A stretch of DNA of 64,000 nt from Nitrospira sp. SG-bin1 (lineage in GTDB: Bacteria; Nitrospirota; Nitrospiria; Nitrospirales; Nitrospiraceae). Both the position numbers and the translations under genes were made by a program. A model generated the notes under the pieces. It was not told the DNA's origin, did no database searches, and worked only from the letters and a program-made list of their open reading frames with translations. The DNA is taken from assembly GCA_002083365.1 (NCBI GenBank), contig LVWS01000013.1, forward strand, positions 43,923 to 107,922, read 5' to 3'. Below, one piece after another: positions 35,468-43,192 of this stretch; positions within the stretch are counted from its first letter, which is position 1; each line of letters begins with the position of its first letter.

Positions 35468-35914
35468 GTGTTTGCTCCTTTTGTGTGAGTTGATGTGTTG
35501 GCCTCTCACCGGGAGGAGGAGGCCACGCATCAACGGAAAAGGAGCAGGGAAGGACACCGCTATCCGGCGGGCCGGAGGGCGAGAGGCGGAGGAATGACCG
35601 TGGAAAGAAGCCGGTCGAGAGAGCGGCGCACGGGCGTGATCGACGCAGCCCGCCGGTGGAAAGCCGGGGCGGGGGCCGGACACACACTGGCAACGAACAT
35701 CAAATCGGCACGCGTGGGGCGGGAGAAGATCGGCTATCGAGCATGTGTAAAACGCCAGGCACCGAAGGCATCCGTAAATGACGCTGTAGAAGGCATGTTC
35801 CTATGACGGCAGATATTAAAGATCGCGGCGCTTCGGCGTTAGCTGTGACGGGATGGAGATAGCAGGAGGACGGTCTATATGCTGGTACAAATGATAACCT
35901 AGCCTGATAATCTG

Positions 35915-35947
35915 TTGACTAGTGGTGCGCTACACACTACAGTGTAG
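35915..35947 (+). promoter_or_regulatory. promoter/operator of the higBA-type locus
   Basis: TTGACT (35915-35920) and TACAGT (35938-35943) are 17 bp apart. A dyad CTACAC-N6-GTGTAG (35930-35935, 35942-35947) overlaps the -10 box, as expected for autoregulation by the HigA antitoxin. Confidence 0.6.
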
Positions 35948-36137
35948 AAATGATGCTATTCTGGCACGGCTTCATCAGGCGGAAGCGATTGACATGAACA
36001 TCCATTCTTATCGACTGCATTCGCTCAGAGGCGATCGGAAAGGGGAGTGGAGCGTGACGGTAAGAGCCAATTGGCGAATCACCTTCCGATTTGAGGAAGG
36101 GTATGCGTTGGACGTGGATTTAGTGGACTACCATTGA
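35922..36137 (+). pseudogene. HigB-type toxin lacking its N-terminus
   Basis: The frame matches the C-terminal two thirds of a HigB/RelE-type toxin: NIHSYRLHSLRGDRKGEWSV, then TVRANWRITFRFEEGYALDV and DYH at the end. Intact proteins begin about 25-30 residues earlier (pattern IRSFxHKGLExFF). Here that part is missing; the GTG that would open the frame lies inside the promoter spacer. From the promoter at 35915-35947 the first usable start is ATG 35994, giving only 47 residues. The toxin is probably inactive while higA downstream is intact. Confidence 0.65.
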
Positions 36138-36150
36138 AAAGGAGGAGGAT

Positions 36151-36459
36151 ATGAAGGCTTTAAAAATGAAAAATCCGCCGCATCCTGGCTTTCTGGTGCG
36201 AGTGGACTGTCTGGAGCCGCATGGGTTGACGGTGACAGAGGGGGCGAAGGTTTTGGGTGTATCGCGGTCAGCCTTAAGCCATCTGGTGAATGAGAACGCC
36301 GATCTGTCATGGGACATGGCCATTCGACTGGCGAAGGCCTTTGGCAGCACGGCGGAAGGTTGGATGCGATTGCAGTTTCAGCATGATGCAGCTCAGGTCC
36401 AAGAGCGAGCCAAGAAAATCAAGGTGAGAACCTTCGTTGGGGATGGAATATGCGCGTAA
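36151..36459 (+). CDS. higA: HigA-type antitoxin
   Basis: A 102-residue XRE-family antitoxin. It opens with the typical NPPHPGFLVRVDCLEP, followed by the HTH (LTVTEGAKVLGVSRSALSHL) and WDMAIRLAKAFGSTAEGWMR. AAAAGGAGG precedes the ATG. It is 13 bases behind the truncated toxin and likely binds the dyad at 35930-35947. Confidence 0.9.
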   Translation: MKALKMKNPPHPGFLVRVDCLEPHGLTVTEGAKVLGVSRSALSHLVNENADLSWDMAIRLAKAFGSTAEGWMRLQFQHDAAQVQERAKKIKVRTFVGDGICA

Positions 36460-36482
36460 GCAACGATTCTAAAAGCGTATTC

Positions 36483-36581
36483 ATGAGCGCTAAGAATGAG
36501 GCGTTTGCACGTGTCTTTATCGATGCCCAGCTGAAAGAGCAGGGCTGGGACGTAAAGGAAATCAATAACTTAGATTTTGTT
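36483..36581 (+). pseudogene. N-terminal scrap of a type I restriction subunit (HsdR-like)
   Basis: The frame starting at the ATG at 36483 reads MSAKNEAFARVFIDAQLKEQ then GWDV. This is the N-terminal signature of HsdR/EcoEI-type restriction subunits (NEAFARVxIDxxLxxxGWD). The similarity ends after about 33 residues, just before the tacAT promoter. It is a deletion remnant and shows that a restriction system was once here. Confidence 0.6.
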
Positions 36582-36617
36582 AGGATAGCCGTTCATTTAT
36601 TTTCTCTAAAGAAGCAG

Positions 36618-36646
36618 TTGACATGTACGGCAATTAGCCGTACGCT
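36618..36646 (+). promoter_or_regulatory. tacAT promoter with operator in the spacer
   Basis: TTGACA (36618-36623) and TACGCT (36641-36646) are 17 bp apart. A perfect inverted repeat GTACGGC-AATTA-GCCGTAC (36625-36643) fills the spacer. This is the expected site for autorepression by the DUF1778 antitoxin. Confidence 0.75.
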
Positions 36647-36666
36647 TAGATGCGGGAGGGCGAGAA

Positions 36667-36984
36667 ATGACAACAGCATATGATGCAGTGGAGTCTTCTT
36701 CTGGTAGGACAGCCAGATTGGAAGCACGCATAACAGAACAACAGAAAGCCATTTTTCTAAGAGCGGCCAAATTAACCGGGCGTTCTTTGACGGATTTCGT
36801 AGTTGCCTCTGCTCAAGAAAACGCAGCGCGAACATTACGCGATCATGATGCAATGGTCCTGAGCGACCGTGACCGTAAAGTATTCGTGGCGGCGCTGTTA
36901 AGTTCGCCTGAGCCGACTACGCGCTTAAGAAAAGCGGCGCAGCGCTATAAAGAACGTCAGCAGCGCGGCGTCAATGCCCGCTGA
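36667..36984 (+). CDS. tacA: DUF1778 antitoxin TacA
   Basis: A 105-residue ribbon-helix-helix antitoxin of the DUF1778 family: RLEARITEQQKAIFLRAAKL, TGRSLTDFVVASAQENA, then a C-terminal toxin-neutralising tail (LSDRDRKVFVAALLSSPEP). GGGAGGG precedes the ATG. It overlaps tacT by 11 bases. Confidence 0.93.
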   Translation: MTTAYDAVESSSGRTARLEARITEQQKAIFLRAAKLTGRSLTDFVVASAQENAARTLRDHDAMVLSDRDRKVFVAALLSSPEPTTRLRKAAQRYKERQQRGVNAR

Positions 36985-37507
36985 AAATAACTTATCCCTG
37001 TGGATCGTTGAGCCAATAGGAAAACATCACAACCGTGCTGATTTTTCGTGTGGCCATGAAACGCTTGATCACTATCTAAAGCAACAAGCCACTCAGGATG
37101 CACGGCGCAGGGTCGCCGCACCCTTTATTCTCACCAGAGAGAGCGATCACAAGATAATCGGCGGGTATTACACGCTATCGGCTTCCGGCATTTACCTCGA
37201 AGATTTGCCGGACGAGATTGTGAAAAAACTCCCACCCTATCCGATGGTGCCAGTCACTCTACTGGGACGTTTGGCCGTCGATCAGCGTTACAGAGGGCAG
37301 GGAATAGGGGAGTTCCTGCTCATGGATGCGTTGCAGCGGGCCTTTATGCAGTCCTCGCAGATTGCCGCTATGGCTGTCGTGGTCGACGCGATTGACGACA
37401 AAGCCATCGATTTCTACCGGCATTTCGGGTTTATAGATTTTCCGGACAAGCCAGGGAAGCTCTTCCTGCCCATGAAGACAATCGGTTCCCTTTTTACGAG
37501 TACATAA
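36974..37507 (+). CDS. tacT: GNAT acetyltransferase toxin TacT
   Basis: A 177-residue GNAT toxin. The family pattern is DFSCGHETLDHYLKQQATQD at the N-terminus, the acetyl-CoA binding loop RYRGQGIGEFLLMDALQRA, and the catalytic-end segment AIDFYRHFGFIDF. TacT toxins acetylate aminoacyl-tRNA and halt translation until TacA binds. The overlap with tacA indicates coupled expression. The sequence appears intact. Confidence 0.93.
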   Translation: MPAENNLSLWIVEPIGKHHNRADFSCGHETLDHYLKQQATQDARRRVAAPFILTRESDHKIIGGYYTLSASGIYLEDLPDEIVKKLPPYPMVPVTLLGRLAVDQRYRGQGIGEFLLMDALQRAFMQSSQIAAMAVVVDAIDDKAIDFYRHFGFIDFPDKPGKLFLPMKTIGSLFTST

Positions 37508-37520
37508 ACTGGATCACCCC

Positions 37521-38186
37521 ATGAAACCAGAGTTCTTCGTATTTATAGATGAACGATACGAATCAGCAAGCAACCATAAGCGGATTATTGTGAGCTCAGT
37601 AGTTATCGAAGAAGATAACTGGAATGCTCACGGTTCAAGAGTTGGTTGCAGCCATCCCTATGAACATCTGTGCACGCTTTCAGAATTACTTGGTGAAGTA
37701 GATGCTTTTGGGGTGGTCACGTATGCAGACATTAAATACCTCGCCCGTCGGAATCATTTTTCTGGTGATATTGGCCGGGTAGCACGGGACAACACTATTT
37801 GGTCGACCACCGTTTTGTCTGCCATATTCGCGGCAATGCGCCACCTGGAGAAGATTTCCCCATCAGGAATAATCGACGTATACTACGATCCGCAATCTCT
37901 TACAAAGAAACACTCCTTGGCCTTTAAAAAGCTCATACTGCAGTCGCCAGAAATAGCAAACGCCAAAATGGGAAGCGATTTTTCAATCAGAAATATCAGT
38001 TCAATTTCAAAGGCAGAATCTCCGGACTCAACAAATGCACTTCAGGAAGGAGTAGTGGTAGCTCACCATCTATGCAGTAACGCGACACAGATATTTTCTG
38101 GCAAGAATATGCCACGAATCTTTTGCGAGAACGCGAGCAACACCGTGCAAAATCATCTTACTCTATGTGATGCCTTATCCCGTTAA
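37521..38186 (+). CDS. hypothetical protein with DUF3800-like start
   Basis: A 221-residue protein without a sure family. It begins EFFVFIDERYESASNHKRII, recalling the FxDES motif of DUF3800/RNase H-like nucleases, and contains an IIDVYYDPQSLTKK strand with another Asp. EGVVVAHHLCSN near residue 175 could complete an acidic/His site. There is no ribosome-binding site, and it lies 13 bases after tacT, so it may be read through. Base use is more AT-rich than in the virB region. A nuclease role is a guess. Confidence 0.4.
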   Translation: MKPEFFVFIDERYESASNHKRIIVSSVVIEEDNWNAHGSRVGCSHPYEHLCTLSELLGEVDAFGVVTYADIKYLARRNHFSGDIGRVARDNTIWSTTVLSAIFAAMRHLEKISPSGIIDVYYDPQSLTKKHSLAFKKLILQSPEIANAKMGSDFSIRNISSISKAESPDSTNALQEGVVVAHHLCSNATQIFSGKNMPRIFCENASNTVQNHLTLCDALSR

Positions 38187-38228
38187 ACTGGTCGCACGGT
38201 ATGAAAACAATTTGCGCAGGGTGAAGCG

Positions 38229-39536
38229 ATGACTAACACCAAAAGTAGCCCCAATGATGGTAGTTCTTTTGCTGTTCCCCACGCGGCAATAAAGGCGTTG
38301 CTTGATGCTCGCGCCGACGCCGTTACCATTGGAGCCTATCTAAAACTAGCCGCTCACACTGAAGGTACAGGGCAATTCAGCTCTGCTAGTGTAACCGCTA
38401 TACAAAACGCTGTCGGCGGCGGCAAAGACCGCTTTAACCGCAAGCGTGCTGCGGACGCCATTGCAAACCTCTGCACCATTCGAGCACCAATTCAGGCTGC
38501 TGAAACAACTCCGGCCGTTACTCCTACACCAACTATTCCGGTGCTGAAGGGAAAGAGGAAACAACGTTCCATCCCCACAACGGATTCGACGCCGGCACTT
38601 CCAACGCAGCCGCTCGTCTACACACGGGAGGCATGGCTAGAAGAGCGGGGTGGGGAGTTGCCCGACGGTCCGATTGAACGAGGAAGAATCCGACATGTGT
38701 TACCGACTTTCGGGGAACCACTCGATAAACGAGTCTGGTTTGGAAGCGGCCTAGTATTCGGAGATGGTGAAGATGGGATTTTTGCCAATCCGCTACAACA
38801 GCTCAAGAACTGTGGAAATGTGGCTGCGCGGCTGTTACTAGCCTTGTATGCTGGCCAAGACCTCGACCGCTGGTATGGAATCCCGCCTCATGGGTTCTCG
38901 TGGAACTCCTACAAGCTACAAGAGACGATATACGGACAATACCGCGTCCTGCGCGGTGAAAGTAATTCAATAGTAGGAGATCATGATCTGTTTGACCGCG
39001 TTGATAGTGGCAGAACGAATAATGATGCCTGCTTTACCGCTATCAAGGCTTTACTATCGGCTGGCTTTGTCTACGAAATGGTTGCTCTCCTGAATCGCAA
39101 CCCTATTCCCGCTAAATTCAGCAACGGAAATCCATACGGCAACATTCCTAATGACGCCGAAATTCTGTGTGATCTGGGAAGCCCAAGCCAGTTCGAGCCA
39201 GTCCAACCAGAAATTGAACAAGGGCTTGGGGTGGATTATCTGGACACGGTGAAAGCCTTACATTGGGAAGAGCACCCATACGATTATCTGGCCATTGTTC
39301 CAACCGGTAGCCAGGCCATGATCGCCGGCCTATATCGCCTCCGGTTCCGCGTCACGAATCATGATAATGCTTTTATTGAAGTCGCCGAACGGACGCGTCT
39401 TGATGCAAACGCGACCGCGCTCAAAATGCTGAACTATATCCGTAAAACGAAGAATCTAGAACGTATAACTCGTACCCTTCAATCTTCTTCAATCCCTCTT
39501 CAATCTCCTTCAATGATCTTCAATAGCCCTCAATGA
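38229..39536 (+). CDS. hypothetical protein with possible N-terminal winged helix
   Basis: A 435-residue protein, not recognised. Residues 15-85 (VPHAAIKALLDARADAVTIG; GGGKDRFNRKRAADAIANLC) look like a DNA-binding winged helix as in plasmid replication proteins. A Pro/Thr linker follows (about residues 90-130). The remainder is a mixed alpha/beta domain (VWFGSGLVFGDGEDGIFANP; WYGIPPHGFSWNSYKLQE). It could be a replication initiator, a transcription factor or a phage-related protein. Near-repeats of Ser-Ser-Ile-Pro-Leu-Gln close its C-terminus (QSSSIPLQSPSM). Confidence 0.45.
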   Translation: MTNTKSSPNDGSSFAVPHAAIKALLDARADAVTIGAYLKLAAHTEGTGQFSSASVTAIQNAVGGGKDRFNRKRAADAIANLCTIRAPIQAAETTPAVTPTPTIPVLKGKRKQRSIPTTDSTPALPTQPLVYTREAWLEERGGELPDGPIERGRIRHVLPTFGEPLDKRVWFGSGLVFGDGEDGIFANPLQQLKNCGNVAARLLLALYAGQDLDRWYGIPPHGFSWNSYKLQETIYGQYRVLRGESNSIVGDHDLFDRVDSGRTNNDACFTAIKALLSAGFVYEMVALLNRNPIPAKFSNGNPYGNIPNDAEILCDLGSPSQFEPVQPEIEQGLGVDYLDTVKALHWEEHPYDYLAIVPTGSQAMIAGLYRLRFRVTNHDNAFIEVAERTRLDANATALKMLNYIRKTKNLERITRTLQSSSIPLQSPSMIFNSPQ

Positions 39537-39716
39537 CAAGGCATGGGGAAGAGATTCCAAAGAGAAACCCCGTACCTTTCTGCAAGAGACGGTTCGTGAA
39601 GATGGTCAAGAAGAGAGTCGGAATTGTCGGTAGGGGCGAAAAAGGAAGAAGGTGAGCGGTAAAAAATCGGTAGAGGTCGCTATGGCACTGACTGGCGTAA
39701 CTCGACTGTCGTTATA

Positions 39717-40592
39717 CTAATGACGGAAACGGGGGGTCCAGGATTCGATTAAATCTTCCTCCTCTTTTTCTTCTTCCTCGTCAGGCAGCTCGATGTCGGA
39801 AAGGACAGTGAGTGTTTTGCCATAGCTGCCGAGCCCGACCACATCTTCTGTCACTTCAATATTCCGGTCGCAACTAAACCATTCCTGGAGATTGGCCGTG
39901 CCTTGGGTTCGTGCACCACGTTGAACTTTGTTTGAGTCCAGGTTCAGTTGGAAAGTCGCTGAAGTGCGCGGAACTGGTTGTCCTTTCTTAAGCCAGGTGA
40001 TACCTTCGATTTCTTTAAAGGCGTCTGACATACAGCAATAATCGATTTTGTTGGCGGTGCTGACAACAATGGCCATCGGGTCGCCGGTACAGTCGATCAC
40101 GCGGATGGCTGTTGCGAGTAGCGATGTGTTGCATGCATCGGCGAGTGATTCGATGGCAGCTAAGCCTGTACCGGTGCGACGAAGTATGGGAAGAAAAAGG
40201 TGGCTAGGCATAAGGAGGCCGGCAGCAAAATGATCTGCTTCTACTTCATAGCTGTTGGAGGATGTGAACCCGGCATGTGATTCATGTACATCGCTTTCGG
40301 CTAGCACTGCATCGATATGTCCTGGAAGAAAGTAGTGGCCGAGTTCATGGCTGATGCTAAATCTTTGAAACGGGATGTTGTCGATATGTGTGGCGTAGCC
40401 GATGGCAAAGAAGTTCCCGACACGGATGAGCATTCCAGAAACGCCGGCACTGGAGGAAGGTTTTGGACGGATTTCGATTTTGCGGCCGCTGGCTATCGCA
40501 AAAGGGTCGATGGGCAAAGCAGTGATCCCCAAGTCTCCAATGAGTTTTTCGGCAGCGCGTGTTGCAAAATGAAAGTCTTCGTCCTTCGGCAT
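39717..40592 (-). CDS. ImmA/IrrE-type metalloprotease
   Basis: A 291-residue zinc protease of the ImmA/IrrE family. The metal site HELGHYF is at about residues 81-87, and the third ligand is in EVEADHFAAGLLMP. The C-terminal part ends in an acidic run (DEEEEKEEEDLIE). Such proteases cleave a partner XRE repressor when a signal arrives. The partner gene lies directly upstream and the stop of one abuts the start of the other. The pair is divergent from the ubiquitin-like operon, so it is the likely switch for it. Confidence 0.88.
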   Translation of the reverse strand: MPKDEDFHFATRAAEKLIGDLGITALPIDPFAIASGRKIEIRPKPSSSAGVSGMLIRVGNFFAIGYATHIDNIPFQRFSISHELGHYFLPGHIDAVLAESDVHESHAGFTSSNSYEVEADHFAAGLLMPSHLFLPILRRTGTGLAAIESLADACNTSLLATAIRVIDCTGDPMAIVVSTANKIDYCCMSDAFKEIEGITWLKKGQPVPRTSATFQLNLDSNKVQRGARTQGTANLQEWFSCDRNIEVTEDVVGLGSYGKTLTVLSDIELPDEEEEKEEEDLIESWTPRFRH

Positions 40593-40934
40593 CTATTTCC
40601 CCTGCGACTTCTTTGCAAGCAGCTCGATGAGGTCATCGGCAAATTTGCGGTCGTCGCCGTGGAGCGCGTTGTAGTGCCGATGAAGCCTGTCAGCATCGGC
40701 CAGAGCGGTGAAGTCATCGACGCGACCGAGCAGGTAGTCGGTTGTGACATCGAGCGTGTCCGCGAGAAGACGCAAATTATCGAAGGATGGTTTCCGAGCA
40801 CCGGTTTCAAAATGAGAAATCGCCGAAGGCTGAAGATCAGCGCGTTTGGCAAGCTCGCCTTGACTGAATCCTCGGTACTCTCTTGCACTGCGGAGACGGT
40901 CCGGAAACATTTCTGATGGACTTGATTGTGGCAT
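40593..40934 (-). CDS. XRE-family repressor paired with ImmA
   Basis: A 113-residue regulator with an N-terminal HTH (FSQGELAKRADLQPSAISHF then ETGARKPSFDNLRLLAD) and a short C-terminal segment (LDVTTDYLLGR). It is adjacent to an ImmA-type protease in the classic repressor/antirepressor arrangement. The ATG at 40934 has no ribosome-binding site; TATACT lies 8 bases upstream on the minus strand, so a leaderless start is possible. An alternative ATG is at 40910. It faces the multiubiquitin operon across 128 bases. Confidence 0.85.
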   Translation of the reverse strand: MPQSSPSEMFPDRLRSAREYRGFSQGELAKRADLQPSAISHFETGARKPSFDNLRLLADTLDVTTDYLLGRVDDFTALADADRLHRHYNALHGDDRKFADDLIELLAKKSQGK

Positions 40935-41062
40935 GACGATTTAGTATAATTAAAGTTGACGGTTATGGCATGGCCCAGCGAGGGCTTTTTATTTGGGTTT
41001 ACAGTTGACGAATTCGTCTCATTGTAGATGACCATTTCACTATAAGCAAGGAGGAAGATCAT
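40935..41062. promoter_or_regulatory. shared intergenic region of repressor and ubiquitin-like operon
   Basis: The sequence AGTATAATT at 40943-40951 reads as TATAAT (40945-40950) on the plus strand and TATACT (40943-40948) on the minus strand, so the two divergent promoters appear to overlap here. A GCCC-N5-GGGC stem followed by TTTTT (about 40976-40993) could act as an attenuator in the plus-strand leader. The repressor would be expected to bind this region. Confidence 0.4.
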
Positions 41063-41317
41063 ATGAAAGAAGATCACGAGAAGCAGTTCACCATTATCGT
41101 CAACGGCCGCGCCAAGGTTGTGACCGAAAGGGAACTGACCTATGCCCAGATCGTCGCACTGGCTTTCGATAATCCACCGACAGGTGAGAACGTTGCCTTC
41201 ACGATTACCTATAGGAAGGGTGAAGGGAACAAGCCGGAAGGGACGCTAGTGGAGGGCGAAACGGTCAAGATCAAGGAGGGCATGATCTTCAATGTCACAG
41301 CTACTAATAAATCGTAG
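41063..41317 (+). CDS. single-domain multiubiquitin (beta-grasp) protein
   Basis: An 84-residue ubiquitin-like protein matching the Multi_ubiq pattern: KQFTIIVNGRAKVVTERELT, YAQIVALAF, VAFTITYRKGEGNKPEGTLV, KIKEGMIFNVT. It has one beta-grasp domain and ends ATNKS, without the Gly-Gly tail of classical ubiquitin. An AAGGAGG site precedes the ATG. It is the first gene of a four-gene operon with an E1-like enzyme, so it is the probable modifier. Its target is unknown. Confidence 0.85.
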   Translation: MKEDHEKQFTIIVNGRAKVVTERELTYAQIVALAFDNPPTGENVAFTITYRKGEGNKPEGTLVEGETVKIKEGMIFNVTATNKS

Positions 41318-42470
41318 TCCTGATTTAAAACGGATTCGAGATGAGGGATATGATGTTCGGGTGAAAAGCGGGCATTTGGTGGTTGGAAACATTCCATATG
41401 TGAATGCCGCGAGAGAGATCAAGCGTGGCACGCTAGTTTCGAAACTAAATCTTGCAGGAGACGTGACGACGAGACCAGATACGCATGTGGCCTATTTTGC
41501 GGGTGAGTATCCTTGCAACAGAGATGGGTCAGAATTGGGGAAAATACGTCACGCCAGCGGACCACAGCAGCTCGCGGAAGGCCTTGTGGTGCAGCATTCT
41601 TTCTCGGCGAAGCCGTTAAGCGGCGGTTACCGCGATTATTATGACAAAATAACGACATATGCGGCCATACTGTCAGGTCCTGCTGAAGCAATTGATCCGA
41701 CCGTAACAGCCAAAGGCTTTCCGGTCGTTCAGGCAGAGGCAGATGAATGTGTCTTCAACTATATCGATACAGCCTCAAGCCGAGCCGGTATCAGCATGGT
41801 TATGATGAAGCTGGAGATTCCAAAGATTGCGATCGTCGGCTTAGGAGGGACAGGTTCATACGTATTGGACTTGGTTGCGAAAACCCCGGTTAGAGAGATC
41901 CATCTGTTTGATGGAGACAAGTTTTTGCAGCATAACGCATTCAGATCACCGGGAGCGGCATCTATCGAAGAGTTGCAGGAATCGCCAAAGAAGGTAATCT
42001 ATTACAGGAATCGGTACATGAAGATGCGGCGCGGTATAGTAGCGCACGAATACCACATCGACGCTACAACGGTTGAGCAACTCCGTGGCATGGATTTCGT
42101 ATTCTTGTGCATTGATGGGGGAGCTGTGAAACGGCTCATCATCAAGAAATGTGAAGAATTCGGTATTGGTTTTATAGATGTTGGCATGGGAGTTGAGCTT
42201 GTCGATGGCAGCCTCATAGGAATTCTGCGGGTCACCACGAGTACGGTTAAACAGCGCGACCATGTTGAAAAACGGGTGTCTTCTTTAGAGGGTGACGGCA
42301 ATGACGACTATTCCAGGAATATACAGATCCCAGATCTAAACGCTTTGAACGCCACATTAGCCGTTATTAAATGGAAAAAGCTGATGGGATTTTATCTCGA
42401 TCTTGAGAACGAGCACCATAGCACCTATACAATCGATGGCAATACTGTGACGAATGACGATCGACCATGA
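41292..42470 (+). CDS. E1-like ThiF adenylyltransferase with N-terminal DUF6791-type domain
   Basis: A 392-residue fusion. Residues 1-165 form an N-terminal domain with the pattern HVAYFAGEYPCNRDGSELGK, which I associate with the E2-like/DUF6791 family. Residues about 175-385 are a ThiF/E1 adenylation domain: IAIVGLGGTGSYVLDLVAK (nucleotide loop), HLFDGDKFLQHNAFR (Asp and Arg for adenylation) and VFLCIDGGAVKRLI (possible catalytic Cys). The gene overlaps the end of the modifier gene by 26 bases and the next gene by four. It is the likely activating enzyme of the cassette. Whether the N-terminal domain is an E2 is inference. Confidence 0.82.
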   Translation: MSQLLINRSPDLKRIRDEGYDVRVKSGHLVVGNIPYVNAAREIKRGTLVSKLNLAGDVTTRPDTHVAYFAGEYPCNRDGSELGKIRHASGPQQLAEGLVVQHSFSAKPLSGGYRDYYDKITTYAAILSGPAEAIDPTVTAKGFPVVQAEADECVFNYIDTASSRAGISMVMMKLEIPKIAIVGLGGTGSYVLDLVAKTPVREIHLFDGDKFLQHNAFRSPGAASIEELQESPKKVIYYRNRYMKMRRGIVAHEYHIDATTVEQLRGMDFVFLCIDGGAVKRLIIKKCEEFGIGFIDVGMGVELVDGSLIGILRVTTSTVKQRDHVEKRVSSLEGDGNDDYSRNIQIPDLNALNATLAVIKWKKLMGFYLDLENEHHSTYTIDGNTVTNDDRP

Positions 42471-42880
42471 AGCGAAGGACCGTACTGAAGCATGAATTTG
42501 TGGAGCACATCCCCAATAAGCTGGAAGACGGGACGCTCTACGTGTGTAAGATATTCGGCACGGCGGCGCACAAGTGTTGCTGTGGATGCGGCAAGGAAGT
42601 TATCACCCCAATCGGTCCTACAGATTGGCGGTTAAATTTCGAGGGAACGACAGTTTCTCTCCACCCGTCGATTGGAAACTGGAGCTTCGAGTGTCAGTCA
42701 CACTACTGGATAAAGCGAAACAGGGTGATTTGGGTTTCTCAGTGGTCGAAAAGAGAGATCGAAGCAGGCAGGTCCTATGAAAGAGCGGAGAAGGAGCAGT
42801 ATTTCCAAACGGGGAAGGTTCCAACGGTGCCGTCGGATAGTCTCTGGAATAAGCTGATGAAGTGGTTGTTTAACCAATAA
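42467..42880 (+). CDS. DUF6527 metal-binding protein
   Basis: A 137-residue protein with the DUF6527 signature: HKCCCGCGKEVITPIGPTDW, SIGNWSFECQSHYWI and VIWVSQW. The Cys cluster and the later Cys-x-x-His suggest a zinc site. ATG and the preceding TGA overlap (ATGA), so translation is coupled to the E1-like gene. The family regularly accompanies multiubiquitin/E1 operons. Its biochemical role in conjugation or removal is not established to my knowledge. Confidence 0.8.
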   Translation: MKRRTVLKHEFVEHIPNKLEDGTLYVCKIFGTAAHKCCCGCGKEVITPIGPTDWRLNFEGTTVSLHPSIGNWSFECQSHYWIKRNRVIWVSQWSKREIEAGRSYERAEKEQYFQTGKVPTVPSDSLWNKLMKWLFNQ

Positions 42881-42889
42881 GGAGGGCTT

Positions 42890-43126
42890 ATGTCGAAAAA
42901 GCGAGATATCCATGTAGTGCCGCATGATGACGGTTGGGCTACAAGAAAGGAAGGTGCCGAACGTGTAAGTTCCACCCACAGAACGCAGAATGCTGCCATT
43001 AATAGAGCAGTAGGAACAGCTAAGAAGGATGGTCTGGAGGTGGTCATTCACAGAAAGGATGGGTCCATCAGGGATAGCGATAGCTATGGTAACGATCCGA
43101 ATCCGCCCAAGGACAGGAAGCACTAG
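42890..43126 (+). CDS. DUF2188 family protein
   Basis: A 78-residue DUF2188 protein: DIHVVPHDDGWATRKEGAER, NAAINRAVGTAKKDGLEVVI, HRKDGSIRDSDSYG. TAAGGAGG precedes the ATG, 9 bases after the DUF6527 stop, so it belongs to the same operon. Small DUF2188 proteins are frequent hitchhikers in defence and mobile regions; function unknown. Confidence 0.85.
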   Translation: MSKKRDIHVVPHDDGWATRKEGAERVSSTHRTQNAAINRAVGTAKKDGLEVVIHRKDGSIRDSDSYGNDPNPPKDRKH

Positions 43127-43158
43127 ATCATCTTCAAATAACGTTTCTCAAAGAACAA

Positions 43159-43184
43159 ACCCGCAAGGCCAAAGCCCCGCGGGT
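43159..43184 (-). terminator. terminator candidate on the minus strand
   Basis: ACCCGC (43159-43164) and GCGGGT (43179-43184) form a stem. On the minus strand it is followed by TTTGTTCTTT. It lies 9 bases beyond the DUF6876 pseudogene stop and also serves as a convergent end for the ubiquitin-like operon. Confidence 0.5.
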
Positions 43185-43192
43185 ATGGCTAG

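Noticed and set aside
35495..35806. 103-codon plus-strand ORF
   Set aside because: Arg/Gly-rich without start signal or motif; overlaps the 5' region of the minus-strand gene at 35231-35467.
38041..39536. Possible plasmid replication origin near the 435-residue gene
   Set aside because: No iterons, DnaA boxes or partition genes were seen nearby, so I do not call an origin.
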